From: Streptosporangium sp040640155
Lineage (GTDB): Bacteria > Actinomycetota > Actinomycetes > Streptosporangiales > Streptosporangiaceae
Length of the DNA stretch: 64,000 nucleotides
Direction: 5' to 3'
NCBI RefSeq assembly: GCF_040640155.1
Contig: NZ_JBFABE010000005.1
Location: forward strand, 62,001 to 126,000
Below the pieces are notes generated by a model, which saw only the letters and a list, made by a program, of their open reading frames with translations, had not been told where the DNA came from and did no database searches. A program made the translations under genes and the position numbers. Below, piece after piece: positions 1 to 7,777 of this stretch (position 1 is the stretch's first letter; every line of letters starts with the position of its first letter).

Positions 1-248
1 GGAGCGCCGTGGCCGCCGGGGTCGCCCCCGGGTCGGCCGAGGCCAGGGCGGTCGTGGACCGGATCGTGGACCCGGCGCTGCCCGCCGGGGACCGTCGCCG
101 GGCGGCCGACGAGACGGAGACGTTCACCGACCGGCGGGTGGAGCGGTACTGGCAGCTCATGGGGGTGCTCAACGGCAACGCGCCGTTCACGCCCGTCGCG
201 CACGTCTTCGAGTGGTTCATCGCCGCGCTGCGCGCGTCCGCGCACTGA
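1..248 (+). CDS. C-terminal fragment of a probable MerR-type transcriptional regulator
   Basis: The reading frame is already open at the window edge and stops at TGA 246-248, so only about 82 C-terminal residues are present. The tail ETFTDRRVERYWQLMGVLNG followed by an aromatic segment ending EWFIAALRA resembles the effector-domain ends of actinobacterial MerR-family regulators. The DNA-binding half lies outside the window, so the family call rests only on this tail. The downstream gene converges on it from the opposite strand. Confidence 0.45.
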   Translation, partial: SAVAAGVAPGSAEARAVVDRIVDPALPAGDRRRAADETETFTDRRVERYWQLMGVLNGNAPFTPVAHVFEWFIAALRASAH

Positions 249-329
249 CCGGGAGCGCCGACCCGCCCGCGCGTCACGCACCCCTGTCCCGGCGGACGGC
301 GGCCGGGCCGGGACAGGCCCGGTGAGCGC

Positions 330-2681
330 TCACCGCCTGGGAGGTCTGCGGTACGTGACCGGCCTGTCCCCCTTGCCGGGGAATGCCATGATCAGCAGAC
401 GCTGGCCGCCCCGCTGCTGTCCCTTCCACGCGAACCAGTCGTGGTGCACGCGGATCCGGTAGTGCCCCGCACGGCCGTCGAGCGACAGGTCGGGAAGGGC
501 GGTGCCGCTCAGGTCGTCCCCGAGCACGATCTGGCCGGTGGGGCTGCGGTAGCCGACCTCGGCGACGTGGTCCCAGCCCCTGGTCTCCACCGGCGGGCGG
601 CGGGTGTAGGTCTCCAGCGTGACGCAGAGGCCGAAGTCGGCCTGGGTGTCGACCATCAGGTGACCCGGGAGGGCGGCCACCAGGCCGTCCTTCTGGACCC
701 GTTCGAGCAGGCCGTCCTCGAACGGGTCCCCGCCGTCCCCGCCGTCCTCGCCGTCCCCGGTCGGCTCGTACGCCTCCAGTATCCCGTAGTCCGTCCACTG
801 GGGTTCCTTGACGCGGGTCGCCTTGGCCGGCCTGACGAGCGGGCGGTGGCGCGGGCGCGAGTCGCACATGCGCCGCGCGTCGTCCTCCCACTCCTGGTCC
901 TGTTGGCTCTGTTCGGCGGCCGTGGCCTTGACCACGGCGGCGGCGCCGGGGCAGATCTCCGCGAGCGGGTAGGTCAGGTGGTCGCGCTCGAGCCCCTCCG
1001 TCGCCCGGAGGCGGGCGACCTCCCGGGGATCGTCGCGGGTGTAGACGCCGCACATCCAGCGGGCGCGGGCGAGGATCACGGAGTCGGGCGCGGTGCCGGA
1101 GAACTTGATCACGTTCCCCTGCCGGAGGGAGCACACGAGTCGCTGGTCCCGGGTGAGCCCGGATCTCTCGGGCTCATCCCCCCACGATTCGTCCGGGGCG
1201 CAGTCCTCGGCCGTGGTGACCGGGCTGGGGGGCTGGTCGGCCGCGGTCACGAACCCGAGCACGACCAGCGAGGCGAGGGCGGTCGCCAGCACGTGGCGGC
1301 GTGGGCGCCGGGTGGGCGGGGTCGGGTACAGGAACAGCAGGAGCACGGCGGGGACGAGCAGGGCCGCGCTGTACCACAGCGGTGAGATACCGAAGAAGAC
1401 CTCACCGTCCCTCCCCGGGGTGAACATCTCCCCCGGGTAGATCTGCGTGCCCTCGTAGGGGAACGCGTCGAACTCCCCCGACGCGGGCGCCGCGGTGACC
1501 GCGCTGACGAGGCCCACGGCCGCGGCGGTGATCAGCGTCTGTGTCGTGAGCCGCACGGCGCGGCGGGTCCGGCGCAGGACGGCGACCAGGATCAGCAGGG
1601 CGGGTCCGCCGACGCCGACGAGGGCGTCCAGGAAGAACCATGTCAGGGCATTGCCGCTGCCCCCCTCCACGCGGACGAACTGCTCGATCACGCCCCTGGG
1701 GCCGATCCAGAGGTACCTGCCGTGCGCGAGGTTGACGGCGGCGGGGATCAGCGGGAGCAGGACCGCCACGGCGGGCAGCGGCCACCACCGGGCCGCCGGC
1801 CGTACCGGCTCCCGCTCCGGGAACGGTCGCGGAAGGGGGTTCGCCAGTTCGTGGGCGGTCCTGGCGTACCACACCAGCCCGAAGACGCTGACGGCGCCGA
1901 GGAGGGAGTAGACGGTGGGCATGTGGGGGAACCCGCCACCCCCGAAGGTGACCATCCCCCTGGGCTGGAGGAGGGACAGCACCTGCGCGACGACGCCCGC
2001 CCGGACGGTCGCCGCGCTCCAGCGGGGGTCCCTGGCCTGGGCGATCAGGATCGACACGCACCACGCCGTCCAGAGGTGGCCGTACCCTCCGGCGAGGTGG
2101 AGGATCCGCGTGGCGGAGTGCAGTTCGAAGGCGCTCGTGATCTCCTCGCCGATGCCGCTCGCGCAGGCGACGAGCCCGACCACGAGTGAGAACAGCCGCG
2201 GCCCCCGGGAGACGGTGTCACGCAGCACCACGAAGAACAGCCAGACAAGGGCGAGTTGCACGAGGCCGGAGGCGATCCCCGCCACCGTCCAGAACCAGTA
2301 GATCTCCAGCGCGACGACCAGCGGGGCACCGGCGACGAGGACCAGGCCGTACCCGACACCGAGGTACAGGGCGAGCCGCAGCAGGCCGGTCCTCCCGCCC
2401 CGGTGCGCGAGCTCGCCGCGGACGCGCCCGCGCAGCACCTGCCACAGGGCCCACGCCTGGAGTGCCCCGGCGAGGACCAGGAGGAGCGCCAGCCCCCGCG
2501 GGACGGTGAAGTCCTCTTCGCGGAAGCCGGGGAACCAGCTCGTGCCGGACTCGCGGGTGACGACCTTCCACAGGAGGTCGCCCTTGCCGGTGGTCAGCGC
2601 GAGGACGCCCAGCACGACGATCACGGCGAGGTGGCCGAGCGCGATCGGGGCGGCGATCCTGCCGAAACGGTAGCGGCGCAT
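330..2681 (-). CDS. Large polytopic membrane protein of unknown function
   Basis: A 783-residue protein. The first roughly 490 residues hold about a dozen hydrophobic helices. The last roughly 290 residues are hydrophilic, contain several cysteines, and probably form a separate domain outside the membrane. I do not recognise a family or catalytic motif. An upstream TTG at 2720 would add 13 residues, but a TAGGGT promoter-like box directly precedes it. The ATG at 2681 has GAGAG six bases upstream and is preferred. The gene is alone on its strand and converges with the partial regulator. Confidence 0.75.
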   Translation of the reverse strand: MRRYRFGRIAAPIALGHLAVIVVLGVLALTTGKGDLLWKVVTRESGTSWFPGFREEDFTVPRGLALLLVLAGALQAWALWQVLRGRVRGELAHRGGRTGLLRLALYLGVGYGLVLVAGAPLVVALEIYWFWTVAGIASGLVQLALVWLFFVVLRDTVSRGPRLFSLVVGLVACASGIGEEITSAFELHSATRILHLAGGYGHLWTAWCVSILIAQARDPRWSAATVRAGVVAQVLSLLQPRGMVTFGGGGFPHMPTVYSLLGAVSVFGLVWYARTAHELANPLPRPFPEREPVRPAARWWPLPAVAVLLPLIPAAVNLAHGRYLWIGPRGVIEQFVRVEGGSGNALTWFFLDALVGVGGPALLILVAVLRRTRRAVRLTTQTLITAAAVGLVSAVTAAPASGEFDAFPYEGTQIYPGEMFTPGRDGEVFFGISPLWYSAALLVPAVLLLFLYPTPPTRRPRRHVLATALASLVVLGFVTAADQPPSPVTTAEDCAPDESWGDEPERSGLTRDQRLVCSLRQGNVIKFSGTAPDSVILARARWMCGVYTRDDPREVARLRATEGLERDHLTYPLAEICPGAAAVVKATAAEQSQQDQEWEDDARRMCDSRPRHRPLVRPAKATRVKEPQWTDYGILEAYEPTGDGEDGGDGGDPFEDGLLERVQKDGLVAALPGHLMVDTQADFGLCVTLETYTRRPPVETRGWDHVAEVGYRSPTGQIVLGDDLSGTALPDLSLDGRAGHYRIRVHHDWFAWKGQQRGGQRLLIMAFPGKGDRPVTYRRPPRR

Positions 2682-2881
2682 GGCCATCTCTCGGGAGGGC
2701 GGAGCGGTCGAAGCGCCCAACCCTAGCGAGTCACCGGGAAATCGATCAAGCTGTGCGAGCGGGAGCTCTCGCGGACCGCCGTCGCCTCAAACACTCCGGC
2801 CCCCGCCCGCACGGAGCGACGGGACGGGGCCGGGCGGCGTGCAGGAACCGGGCGGGCGTGCAGGGGGAACGTGCCGGTGTC

Positions 2882-3526
2882 TCAGGGGAACGTGCCGGCG
2901 TCGACGCCGTAGATCGCGCTCAGCAGGGGCATGGTCAGGGCGGCCATCTCGGCCGGGGACCGCGGGCATCCGCGCTGGAGCCAGTCGGTGACCACGCCGA
3001 TGAGCGCCCCGGCGGTGAACGCGGCGGGGACGTCGTGCGGGATCTCCGGCGACGACCCGTCGCGTTCGGGGAGGTCGCCACCGGCGAGGGCCTGGCGCAC
3101 GCGGTCGTGGACGCCCGCGGTGACGCGGCGGCGGATGTGGTCGGTGACGCGGGCGCTGCCCTGCGGTCCCAGCAGGCCGCGGTAGAGGCCGGCGTGCTCG
3201 GCGAGGCTGGCGAAGAACGCCTCCAGCGACCGGCTCGCGTCCAGCGTCACGTCCACCGTGCCGGGACCGGGGCCGGGCAGGGACCCGATCAGGTCGTCGA
3301 TCATCGCGGTGCAGGCGGCCTCGGCCAGCTCGTGGACGTCCCGGTAGTGGTCGTAGAAGGTCGAGCGGCTCACCCCGGCGCGTCCGGCGACGTCGGCGAC
3401 GCTGATCCGGGACAGGTCCTGCTCCTCGACGAGCTGGATCAGCGCGCGCGCCAGAGCGGCGTGGGTGCGCCGCACCCGCCGGTCGCCCGAGGGGGTGCCG
3501 CCCGTTCTGGTGGTGGCCACGTCCAT
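2882..3526 (-). CDS. TetR/AcrR family transcriptional regulator
   Basis: A 214-residue one-component regulator. The N-terminal helix-turn-helix (about residues 18-65) contains the TetR signature ISVADVAGRAGVSRSTFYDH, followed by a variable ligand-binding domain. It is divergent from a cytochrome P450 gene, and the intergenic region holds a perfect 13-bp inverted repeat that very likely is its operator. Repression of itself and the P450, relieved by a small ligand that may be the P450 substrate, is inferred from this arrangement. GTG at 3529 is an alternative start one codon upstream. Confidence 0.9.
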   Translation of the reverse strand: MDVATTRTGGTPSGDRRVRRTHAALARALIQLVEEQDLSRISVADVAGRAGVSRSTFYDHYRDVHELAEAACTAMIDDLIGSLPGPGPGTVDVTLDASRSLEAFFASLAEHAGLYRGLLGPQGSARVTDHIRRRVTAGVHDRVRQALAGGDLPERDGSSPEIPHDVPAAFTAGALIGVVTDWLQRGCPRSPAEMAALTMPLLSAIYGVDAGTFP

Positions 3527-3541
3527 CACCCTACCTTCTCA

Positions 3542-3571
3542 CGACACATGTAGGTTTTCCTACATGTGTCG
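3542..3571. promoter_or_regulatory. Perfect inverted-repeat operator between tetR and P450
   Basis: The arms CGACACATGTAGG (3542-3554) and CCTACATGTGTCG (3559-3571) are exact reverse complements separated by TTTT. The site lies 15 bp beyond the TetR start and 67 bp before the P450 start, as expected for a shared operator. A half-similar CGACACATGTG occurs at 6910-6920, but without a second arm. Confidence 0.8.
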
Positions 3572-3637
3572 GTTAACCTGGTGGCAGGGCGGAGGGAGCG
3601 ACGACATTCACGCCGTCCGTTCACGAGGAGAGGCCGA

Positions 3638-4849
3638 ATGAGTCCCAGCGAGCAGGTCCTGAACTACCCGATCCCCGGTGACGCGGCCCTGGAGCCGCCC
3701 GCGGAGTGGGCGGAGCTGCGCCGGCGGTGCCCGGTGAGCGAGGTGAGGCTGCCCAGCGGTGACCGGGCGACCCTGCTGACCCGCCACGAGGACGTCAAGC
3801 GGGTGCTCGCCGACCCGCGGCTCACCCGTCAGCTCAACGCGCCCGACGCGGCCCGGCTGTCGGCGGACGGGGGCGGGGTCTTCAGCAGCGAGATGGCGCA
3901 GATCATCCCCGACGGGGGTGAGGAGCACCTGCACTGGCGGCGCCTGGTCGTCAAGTGGTTCACCGCCAAGCGCATGGCCGCCCTGCGGCCGGTGATGACG
4001 GAGATGGCCGACCGGCTCGTCGACGACATGGTCGCGGGGGGCCGTTCCGGCGACCTGCGGACCGCGCTGGGCTTCCCGCTGCCGGTGTACGTCATCTGCG
4101 ACATGCTCGGCGTACCCGCGGCCGACCGGGACCGGTTCGCCTACTGGTCCGACACCCTGCTCAACCTCACCCGCTACGGCCGGGCCGAGATCGAGGCCGC
4201 CCAGGTCGAGTTCTTCGAGTACATGGCGGGTCACGTCGCCGCCAAGCGCGCCTCGCCGGGCGAGGACCTGCTGAGCGAGCTGATCGCGGTCGGCGGCCCC
4301 GAGGAAGGCGGGCTGTCGGACACGCAGATCCTGGTCACCGGCATGGCACTGCTGGTCGCCGGGCACGAGACCACCGCCAACATGATCGGCAAGATGGTCT
4401 GCATGCTGCTGGCCGACCGCGGCCGGTGGGAGCGGCTGGTGGCCGACCCGTCGCTGGTGCGCACGGCGGTGGAGGAGTCGCTGCGTTTCGACGCCAACGC
4501 GGGCATCGGCCTGCCGCGCTACCTGCCCGAGGAGACCGAGGCCGGCGGCACGGTCCTGCCCCGGGGCACCACCGTGATCTGCAGCATGGCCGCGGCCAAC
4601 CGGGACGAGGACGTCTTCGAGGACGCCGCCGAGATGGACCTCGGCCGCAGCCCGAACCCGCACCTGGCCTTCGGGTCCGGCTCCCACTCCTGCCTGGGCC
4701 AGGCCCTGGCCCGCACCGAGCTGCAGGTCGTGCTGGAGGTGCTGCTGCGCAGGCTCCCCTCCCTGGAGCTGGCCGTGCCCGCCGAGGAGCTGGAACCGGT
4801 GGAGGGCCTGGCCGTCGGCGGCCTGCGCACGGTCCCGGTCCGCTGGTGA
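3638..4849 (+). CDS. Cytochrome P450
   Basis: A soluble bacterial class I P450 of 403 residues that needs ferredoxin and reductase partners not encoded nearby. The oxygen-activation motif AGHETT is at residues 241-246, the ExxR motif is in EESLR, and the heme-ligand loop FGSGSHSCLG places the cysteine near residue 352. The ATG at 3638 has GAGGAG upstream. A GTG at 3566 is in frame but lies inside the palindromic operator, so it is rejected. The substrate cannot be read from sequence. Divergence from a TetR regulator suggests inducible expression for xenobiotic or secondary-metabolite oxidation. Confidence 0.93.
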   Translation: MSPSEQVLNYPIPGDAALEPPAEWAELRRRCPVSEVRLPSGDRATLLTRHEDVKRVLADPRLTRQLNAPDAARLSADGGGVFSSEMAQIIPDGGEEHLHWRRLVVKWFTAKRMAALRPVMTEMADRLVDDMVAGGRSGDLRTALGFPLPVYVICDMLGVPAADRDRFAYWSDTLLNLTRYGRAEIEAAQVEFFEYMAGHVAAKRASPGEDLLSELIAVGGPEEGGLSDTQILVTGMALLVAGHETTANMIGKMVCMLLADRGRWERLVADPSLVRTAVEESLRFDANAGIGLPRYLPEETEAGGTVLPRGTTVICSMAAANRDEDVFEDAAEMDLGRSPNPHLAFGSGSHSCLGQALARTELQVVLEVLLRRLPSLELAVPAEELEPVEGLAVGGLRTVPVRW

Positions 4850-4877
4850 CCGCGCACCGGCCGGGGCGTCGCGGACG

Positions 4878-5555
4878 TCACGCGCCGGGAAGCCGTGCCT
4901 CCAGGCCGTCGAGGAGGGCTTCGAGGCCGTACTCGAAGGTGTGGTCGGGGGCGGCGGCGTAGTCCAGGGCGGGCGGCGTCTCCAGGCGGGCGCGCAGCCG
5001 GGGGAACCCCATGGCGACCTCGCCCGCCCTGGCGACGGTGTCCTGGATCAGTGCCTCGGCGTCCGCGCCGTTCCGGCCGAGCCTCCGCTTCAGGGACACG
5101 GTGGCCGACGCGCCGAGGACGGCGCCCATGACGAAGGTGAAGACGGTGGCCGCGGCGCGGTCGGCCTGCGCGCCGGTGAAGCCGGCCGCCTCGTAGACGG
5201 CGAGGCTGTGGTCGTCGTGGCGCGCCTTGCCCGGTCCGTGGAACAGGTGGGAGCCGAAGGCCTGGACGAGCCACGGGTGCCGTCCGAGCATCGCGTGCAG
5301 GCCGGTCGCCATCGCCGTGGCCGCGGCGCGCCAGCCGTCCGCCCCTGGGTCGGGCAGCCCGATCTCGTCCCAGACGCGGTCGCCCGCGAGCAGGAGCAGG
5401 TCGTCCTTGTTCTTGACGTGCCAGTAGACCGCCGTCGCCGCCGCGCCGAGCCGCTTTCCCAGGGCGCGCATGTTCAGGCCGTCCAGGCCCTCCTCGTCGA
5501 GGAGCTCGATCGCGGTCCGGATGATCTGTTCCTTGGTCAGCGTGTCGCGCGGCAT
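4878..5555 (-). CDS. TetR family regulator with tetracycline-repressor-like C-terminal domain
   Basis: A 225-residue regulator. The N-terminal helix-turn-helix includes NMRALGKRLGAAATAVYWHV, typical of the TetR(B)-like subgroup, and the C-terminal half resembles TetR_C_1. The ATG at 5555 is preferred over an upstream in-frame start because ACGATA (TATCGT on the coding strand, 5562-5567) lies exactly six bases before it, which suggests a leaderless transcript. Three TGAAC-N3-GTTCA sites lie between it and the divergent membrane-protein genes; one abuts its promoter, so autoregulation is likely. Confidence 0.88.
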   Translation of the reverse strand: MPRDTLTKEQIIRTAIELLDEEGLDGLNMRALGKRLGAAATAVYWHVKNKDDLLLLAGDRVWDEIGLPDPGADGWRAAATAMATGLHAMLGRHPWLVQAFGSHLFHGPGKARHDDHSLAVYEAAGFTGAQADRAAATVFTFVMGAVLGASATVSLKRRLGRNGADAEALIQDTVARAGEVAMGFPRLRARLETPPALDYAAAPDHTFEYGLEALLDGLEARLPGA

Positions 5556-5584
5556 GCGCTCACGATAGGGCACCGGAACCGACT

Positions 5585-5654
5585 TGAACAAAGTTCAGGA
5601 AAGTTGTTGAACTTAGTTCAGGCGGTGCGTTACGTTCTCCTTGAACTTAGTGCA
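5585..5654. promoter_or_regulatory. Three TGAAC-N3-GTTCA operator sites
   Basis: Sites lie at 5585-5597 (spacer AAA), 5608-5620 (spacer TTA) and 5642-5654 (spacer TTA, one mismatch: GTGCA). The first two are 23 bp apart centre to centre, about two helical turns, so dimers would bind the same face. The first overlaps the -35 region expected for the TetR gene; the others lie where the promoter of the divergent membrane gene should be. Confidence 0.75.
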
Positions 5655-5698
5655 AGTCGATCGCGGCGCCACCGGGCGCCCGCCGGAGGAGACCTCTC

Positions 5699-6217
5699 GT
5701 GAACACTCTCGTCGCCGTCATGCAGCTGCTCGTCGCCGCGGCCTTCCTGAGCATCCCGCTGGTGCGCCACCGCTACGGGGCCACCGCGACGGCCGGCGCG
5801 CAGGCGGAACTGGAGCGCCAGGGAGTACGGCCCACCGTCCTGGCCGAGAACGGGATGAGGTTCGACGCCGGTGGCCACGAGACGGCGGTCCCGGCGACGG
5901 TCGCCGCGGTGATGACCGCGCTGGCCGGGCTCAACCTGGCCGGGAGCGACCACGCCCCTCTCCTGAACGTGATCTTCCAGTCGATCGTCCTGGCCGGGAG
6001 CTGCCTCATCCTGTACAGCCAGGTGACGGCCACCCGGTCCGTACAGGCCGCCTTCCGGCGCAAGGGCGACCCGATGCTCGCCCGCGTCGACGTCCCCGCC
6101 CTGCTCAAGGCGGCCGAGGACGGCTTCCCGGCCTGGACGTGGACCCTGCAGAAGGCGCGGCACGTCGTGGCGTTCGGCGCCTCGATCCTCGTGCTGGCCG
6201 CGGTGTTCGCCGCCTGA
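5699..6217 (+). CDS. Small membrane protein, first of two tandem paralogues
   Basis: A 172-residue protein with an N-terminal membrane helix, two central hydrophobic segments and a C-terminal helix, so about four transmembrane spans. The GTG start has GGAGGAGA upstream. It shares with the next gene a common plan: LQLL-AA-F at the N-terminus, an ERQG or ARQG loop, a GMRF or GIRF motif, then AA--GFP---TW or SW near the C-terminus. The pair probably arose by duplication. Placement beside a TetR with strong operators implies a regulated membrane function, possibly stress or efflux related. No known domain is recognised. Confidence 0.75.
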   Translation: MNTLVAVMQLLVAAAFLSIPLVRHRYGATATAGAQAELERQGVRPTVLAENGMRFDAGGHETAVPATVAAVMTALAGLNLAGSDHAPLLNVIFQSIVLAGSCLILYSQVTATRSVQAAFRRKGDPMLARVDVPALLKAAEDGFPAWTWTLQKARHVVAFGASILVLAAVFAA

Positions 6218-6246
6218 CGGGCGAACGACCCGCTCTCACCGCGCTC

Positions 6247-6300
6247 CGCTCCTGTCGTCCTCGCCGCTCCTGTCTTCCCCGCCGCTCCTGCCGTCCTCGC
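6247..6300. repeat. Three tandem 18-bp pyrimidine-rich repeats
   Basis: Units at 6247-6264, 6265-6282 and 6283-6300 follow the pattern CGCTCCTGTCGTCCTCGC with one to three changes each. They fill the gap between the two paralogous membrane genes. No function is apparent; the strong strand asymmetry is notable. Confidence 0.7.
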
Positions 6301-6341
6301 CGCACCGTCGCCGGTGCGGCCCGCTCCCCCGGAGACCCACC

Positions 6342-6890
6342 GTGCCGCCCTCCGTCACCGTCGCCGTCACGCTGCAGCTCCTGCTCGCCGCGACCTTCGT
6401 CGTCATCCCGGTCACCGCCGGGATCACCGGGGCCAGGGCCCAGCGGGCGGCCGAGGCGGAGATGGCCAGGCAGGGACACCCGGCCGCGCTCCTCGCCCGG
6501 CACGGGATCAGGTTCGAGGAGAGGCCCTGGGAGTTCGCGCTCGCCCTGGGCGTCGCCGCGTGCCTGGCGATCCCGGCCTGGCTCAACCTCACCGCGAGCG
6601 GGACCGGCCGCGTCCTGTCGTGGATCGCCGAACCGCTCGTCCTGCTCGCCGTCGGCTCCGTCACCGCCGGGCAGGTGTTCGCCACCCGCTACACCCGGGC
6701 CGCGCTCGCCAGGTCCGGCGACCCCGCCGCGCGGGACGTCGACGCGCGAGCCGTGATCGCCGCCGCGAACACCGGATTCCCCTCCTGGCTGCGCCCTCTC
6801 GTCCTGGCGCGCTTCGCGCTCACGACCCTGGGCTCGCTCCTGGTCATCGTGCTGCTGGCGACACCCGAGGCCGGCGCGTACTTCCGCTGA
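6342..6890 (+). CDS. Small membrane protein, second of two tandem paralogues
   Basis: A 182-residue protein with about four predicted membrane helices and the same layout as its upstream neighbour, including QG--A-LLA-HGIRFEERPWE after the first helix, a -RSGDP-A-DVDA loop and an AANTGFPSWL segment before the last helix. The start codon is a GTG (CCACCGTGCCGC) with GGAG upstream. It is separated from the first copy by a repeat-filled gap and is probably co-transcribed. No characterised family is recognised. Confidence 0.72.
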   Translation: MPPSVTVAVTLQLLLAATFVVIPVTAGITGARAQRAAEAEMARQGHPAALLARHGIRFEERPWEFALALGVAACLAIPAWLNLTASGTGRVLSWIAEPLVLLAVGSVTAGQVFATRYTRAALARSGDPAARDVDARAVIAAANTGFPSWLRPLVLARFALTTLGSLLVIVLLATPEAGAYFR

Positions 6891-6918
6891 CCGGCGCACG
6901 TCCCTCCCACGACACATG

Positions 6919-6937
6919 TGACGCCATCATGACGTCA
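6919..6937. promoter_or_regulatory. Distal TGACGYCA-type operator
   Basis: The sequence TGACGCCATCATGACGTCA combines the half-sites TGACGCCAT and ATGACGTCA, and matches the elements at 7071-7100 that flank the start of the ribbon-helix-helix gene. A further single TGACGCCA is at 7039-7046. Two clusters 150 bp apart would allow cooperative binding or looping. Confidence 0.6.
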
Positions 6938-7070
6938 CAGCGCCCAGGTACTCCGAATGCGTGTTTCCGCAGATCAACGCGGCGAAGCAGATTCCCGTAC
7001 GGGGAAACACACCCCGCGGACGAGGACGACGGCCGGTGTGACGCCAGAAAAAGCCGCCCGTGACTTGAAA

Positions 7071-7100
7071 TGGCGTCATGATGACGCCATAGTGACGTCA
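7071..7100. promoter_or_regulatory. Proximal palindromic operator overlapping the start of the RHH gene
   Basis: TGGCGTCATGATGACGCCA (7071-7089) is a perfect 19-bp palindrome around a central G. It is followed by the palindrome TGACGTCA (7093-7100), whose last base is the A of the ATG start codon. A bound repressor would cover the ribosome-binding region and the start itself. Autoregulation by the gene product is inferred. Confidence 0.7.
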
Positions 7101-7666
7101 TGGATCTCACACCGTATGTCGACACCCTCCGGCGCGATCTGGCGGTCGCCGCGGAGGCGGGCGGTCCGGACGCCCGCGCGCTCGCCGAGCGCCTGATCGC
7201 GCCGCTCGAGTCGTCCGTCCGGCTCGCGCTGCTGGAGGCCCTGTCGGCCGCCGCCGGTGAGATCACCCGCGATCTCGCGCCGGGCTCGGTCGACGTACGG
7301 CTGCGCGGGCGCGACCTCGACTTCCTCGTGACGCCACCGGCGGCCGACCGGTCGCCGGAGGAGCCGCGCGCGAGCAGCCTCAGGAGCGCGCTGGCCGGCG
7401 CGGTGGAGGTCGCGATGGGCGTGCGGGCGCCCGTCCCGGAGGAGCCCGCGGAGAGCGACGAGGGCGGCACGTCCAGGATCTCGCTCCGCGTCCCCGACCA
7501 CCTCAAGCCGCGCATCGAGCGGGCCGCCGCGCGGGAGGGGCTCTCGGTCAACGCCTGGCTCGTCCGCGCCGTGTCCGCGGCGCTCGACCCCGGCGACACC
7601 GGCCGCCGCTCCGGCCACGCCGACGATCCGGGAACCGGCCGGCACTACACGGGCTGGGTACGCTGA
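7100..7666 (+). CDS. HicB-like / Arc-type ribbon-helix-helix protein
   Basis: A 188-residue protein. The C-terminal segment (about 122-165), RISLRVPDHLKPRIERAA then GLSVNAWLVRAV, is a ribbon-helix-helix DNA-binding motif as in HicB and Arc repressors. The N-terminal 110 residues are helical and resemble HicB-like antitoxin N-domains found beside DUF4097 genes. No HicA toxin gene is adjacent, so it probably acts as a plain transcription factor. Palindromes around its start codon suggest autoregulation, and it heads an operon with a DUF4097 protein and an ABC exporter. Confidence 0.85.
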   Translation: MDLTPYVDTLRRDLAVAAEAGGPDARALAERLIAPLESSVRLALLEALSAAAGEITRDLAPGSVDVRLRGRDLDFLVTPPAADRSPEEPRASSLRSALAGAVEVAMGVRAPVPEEPAESDEGGTSRISLRVPDHLKPRIERAAAREGLSVNAWLVRAVSAALDPGDTGRRSGHADDPGTGRHYTGWVR

Positions 7667-7777
7667 CGCGACCCGCGCACCCCGCCGGACCCGTCCCGCC
7701 GGCCCCGCGCCGTCACCGCTCATCGCCCGTCCCCGCGGCCCGGACACCCGCCATCGTTCACCTGTGAGGGCACCGCC

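Noticed and set aside
330..2720. Several long plus-strand frames over the large membrane protein
   Set aside because: They are high-GC antisense shadows; only the minus-strand frame gives membrane helices and normal composition.
5641..6756. A 371-codon plus-strand frame across both small membrane proteins
   Set aside because: It is the +1 shadow of two clearly hydrophobic paralogous proteins; its own translation is Arg/Pro/Gly-rich with no domain.
7100..7666. A HicAB toxin-antitoxin system
   Set aside because: No HicA-like gene is adjacent on either side; the RHH protein is followed by DUF4097 and ABC genes, so it is treated as a regulator.
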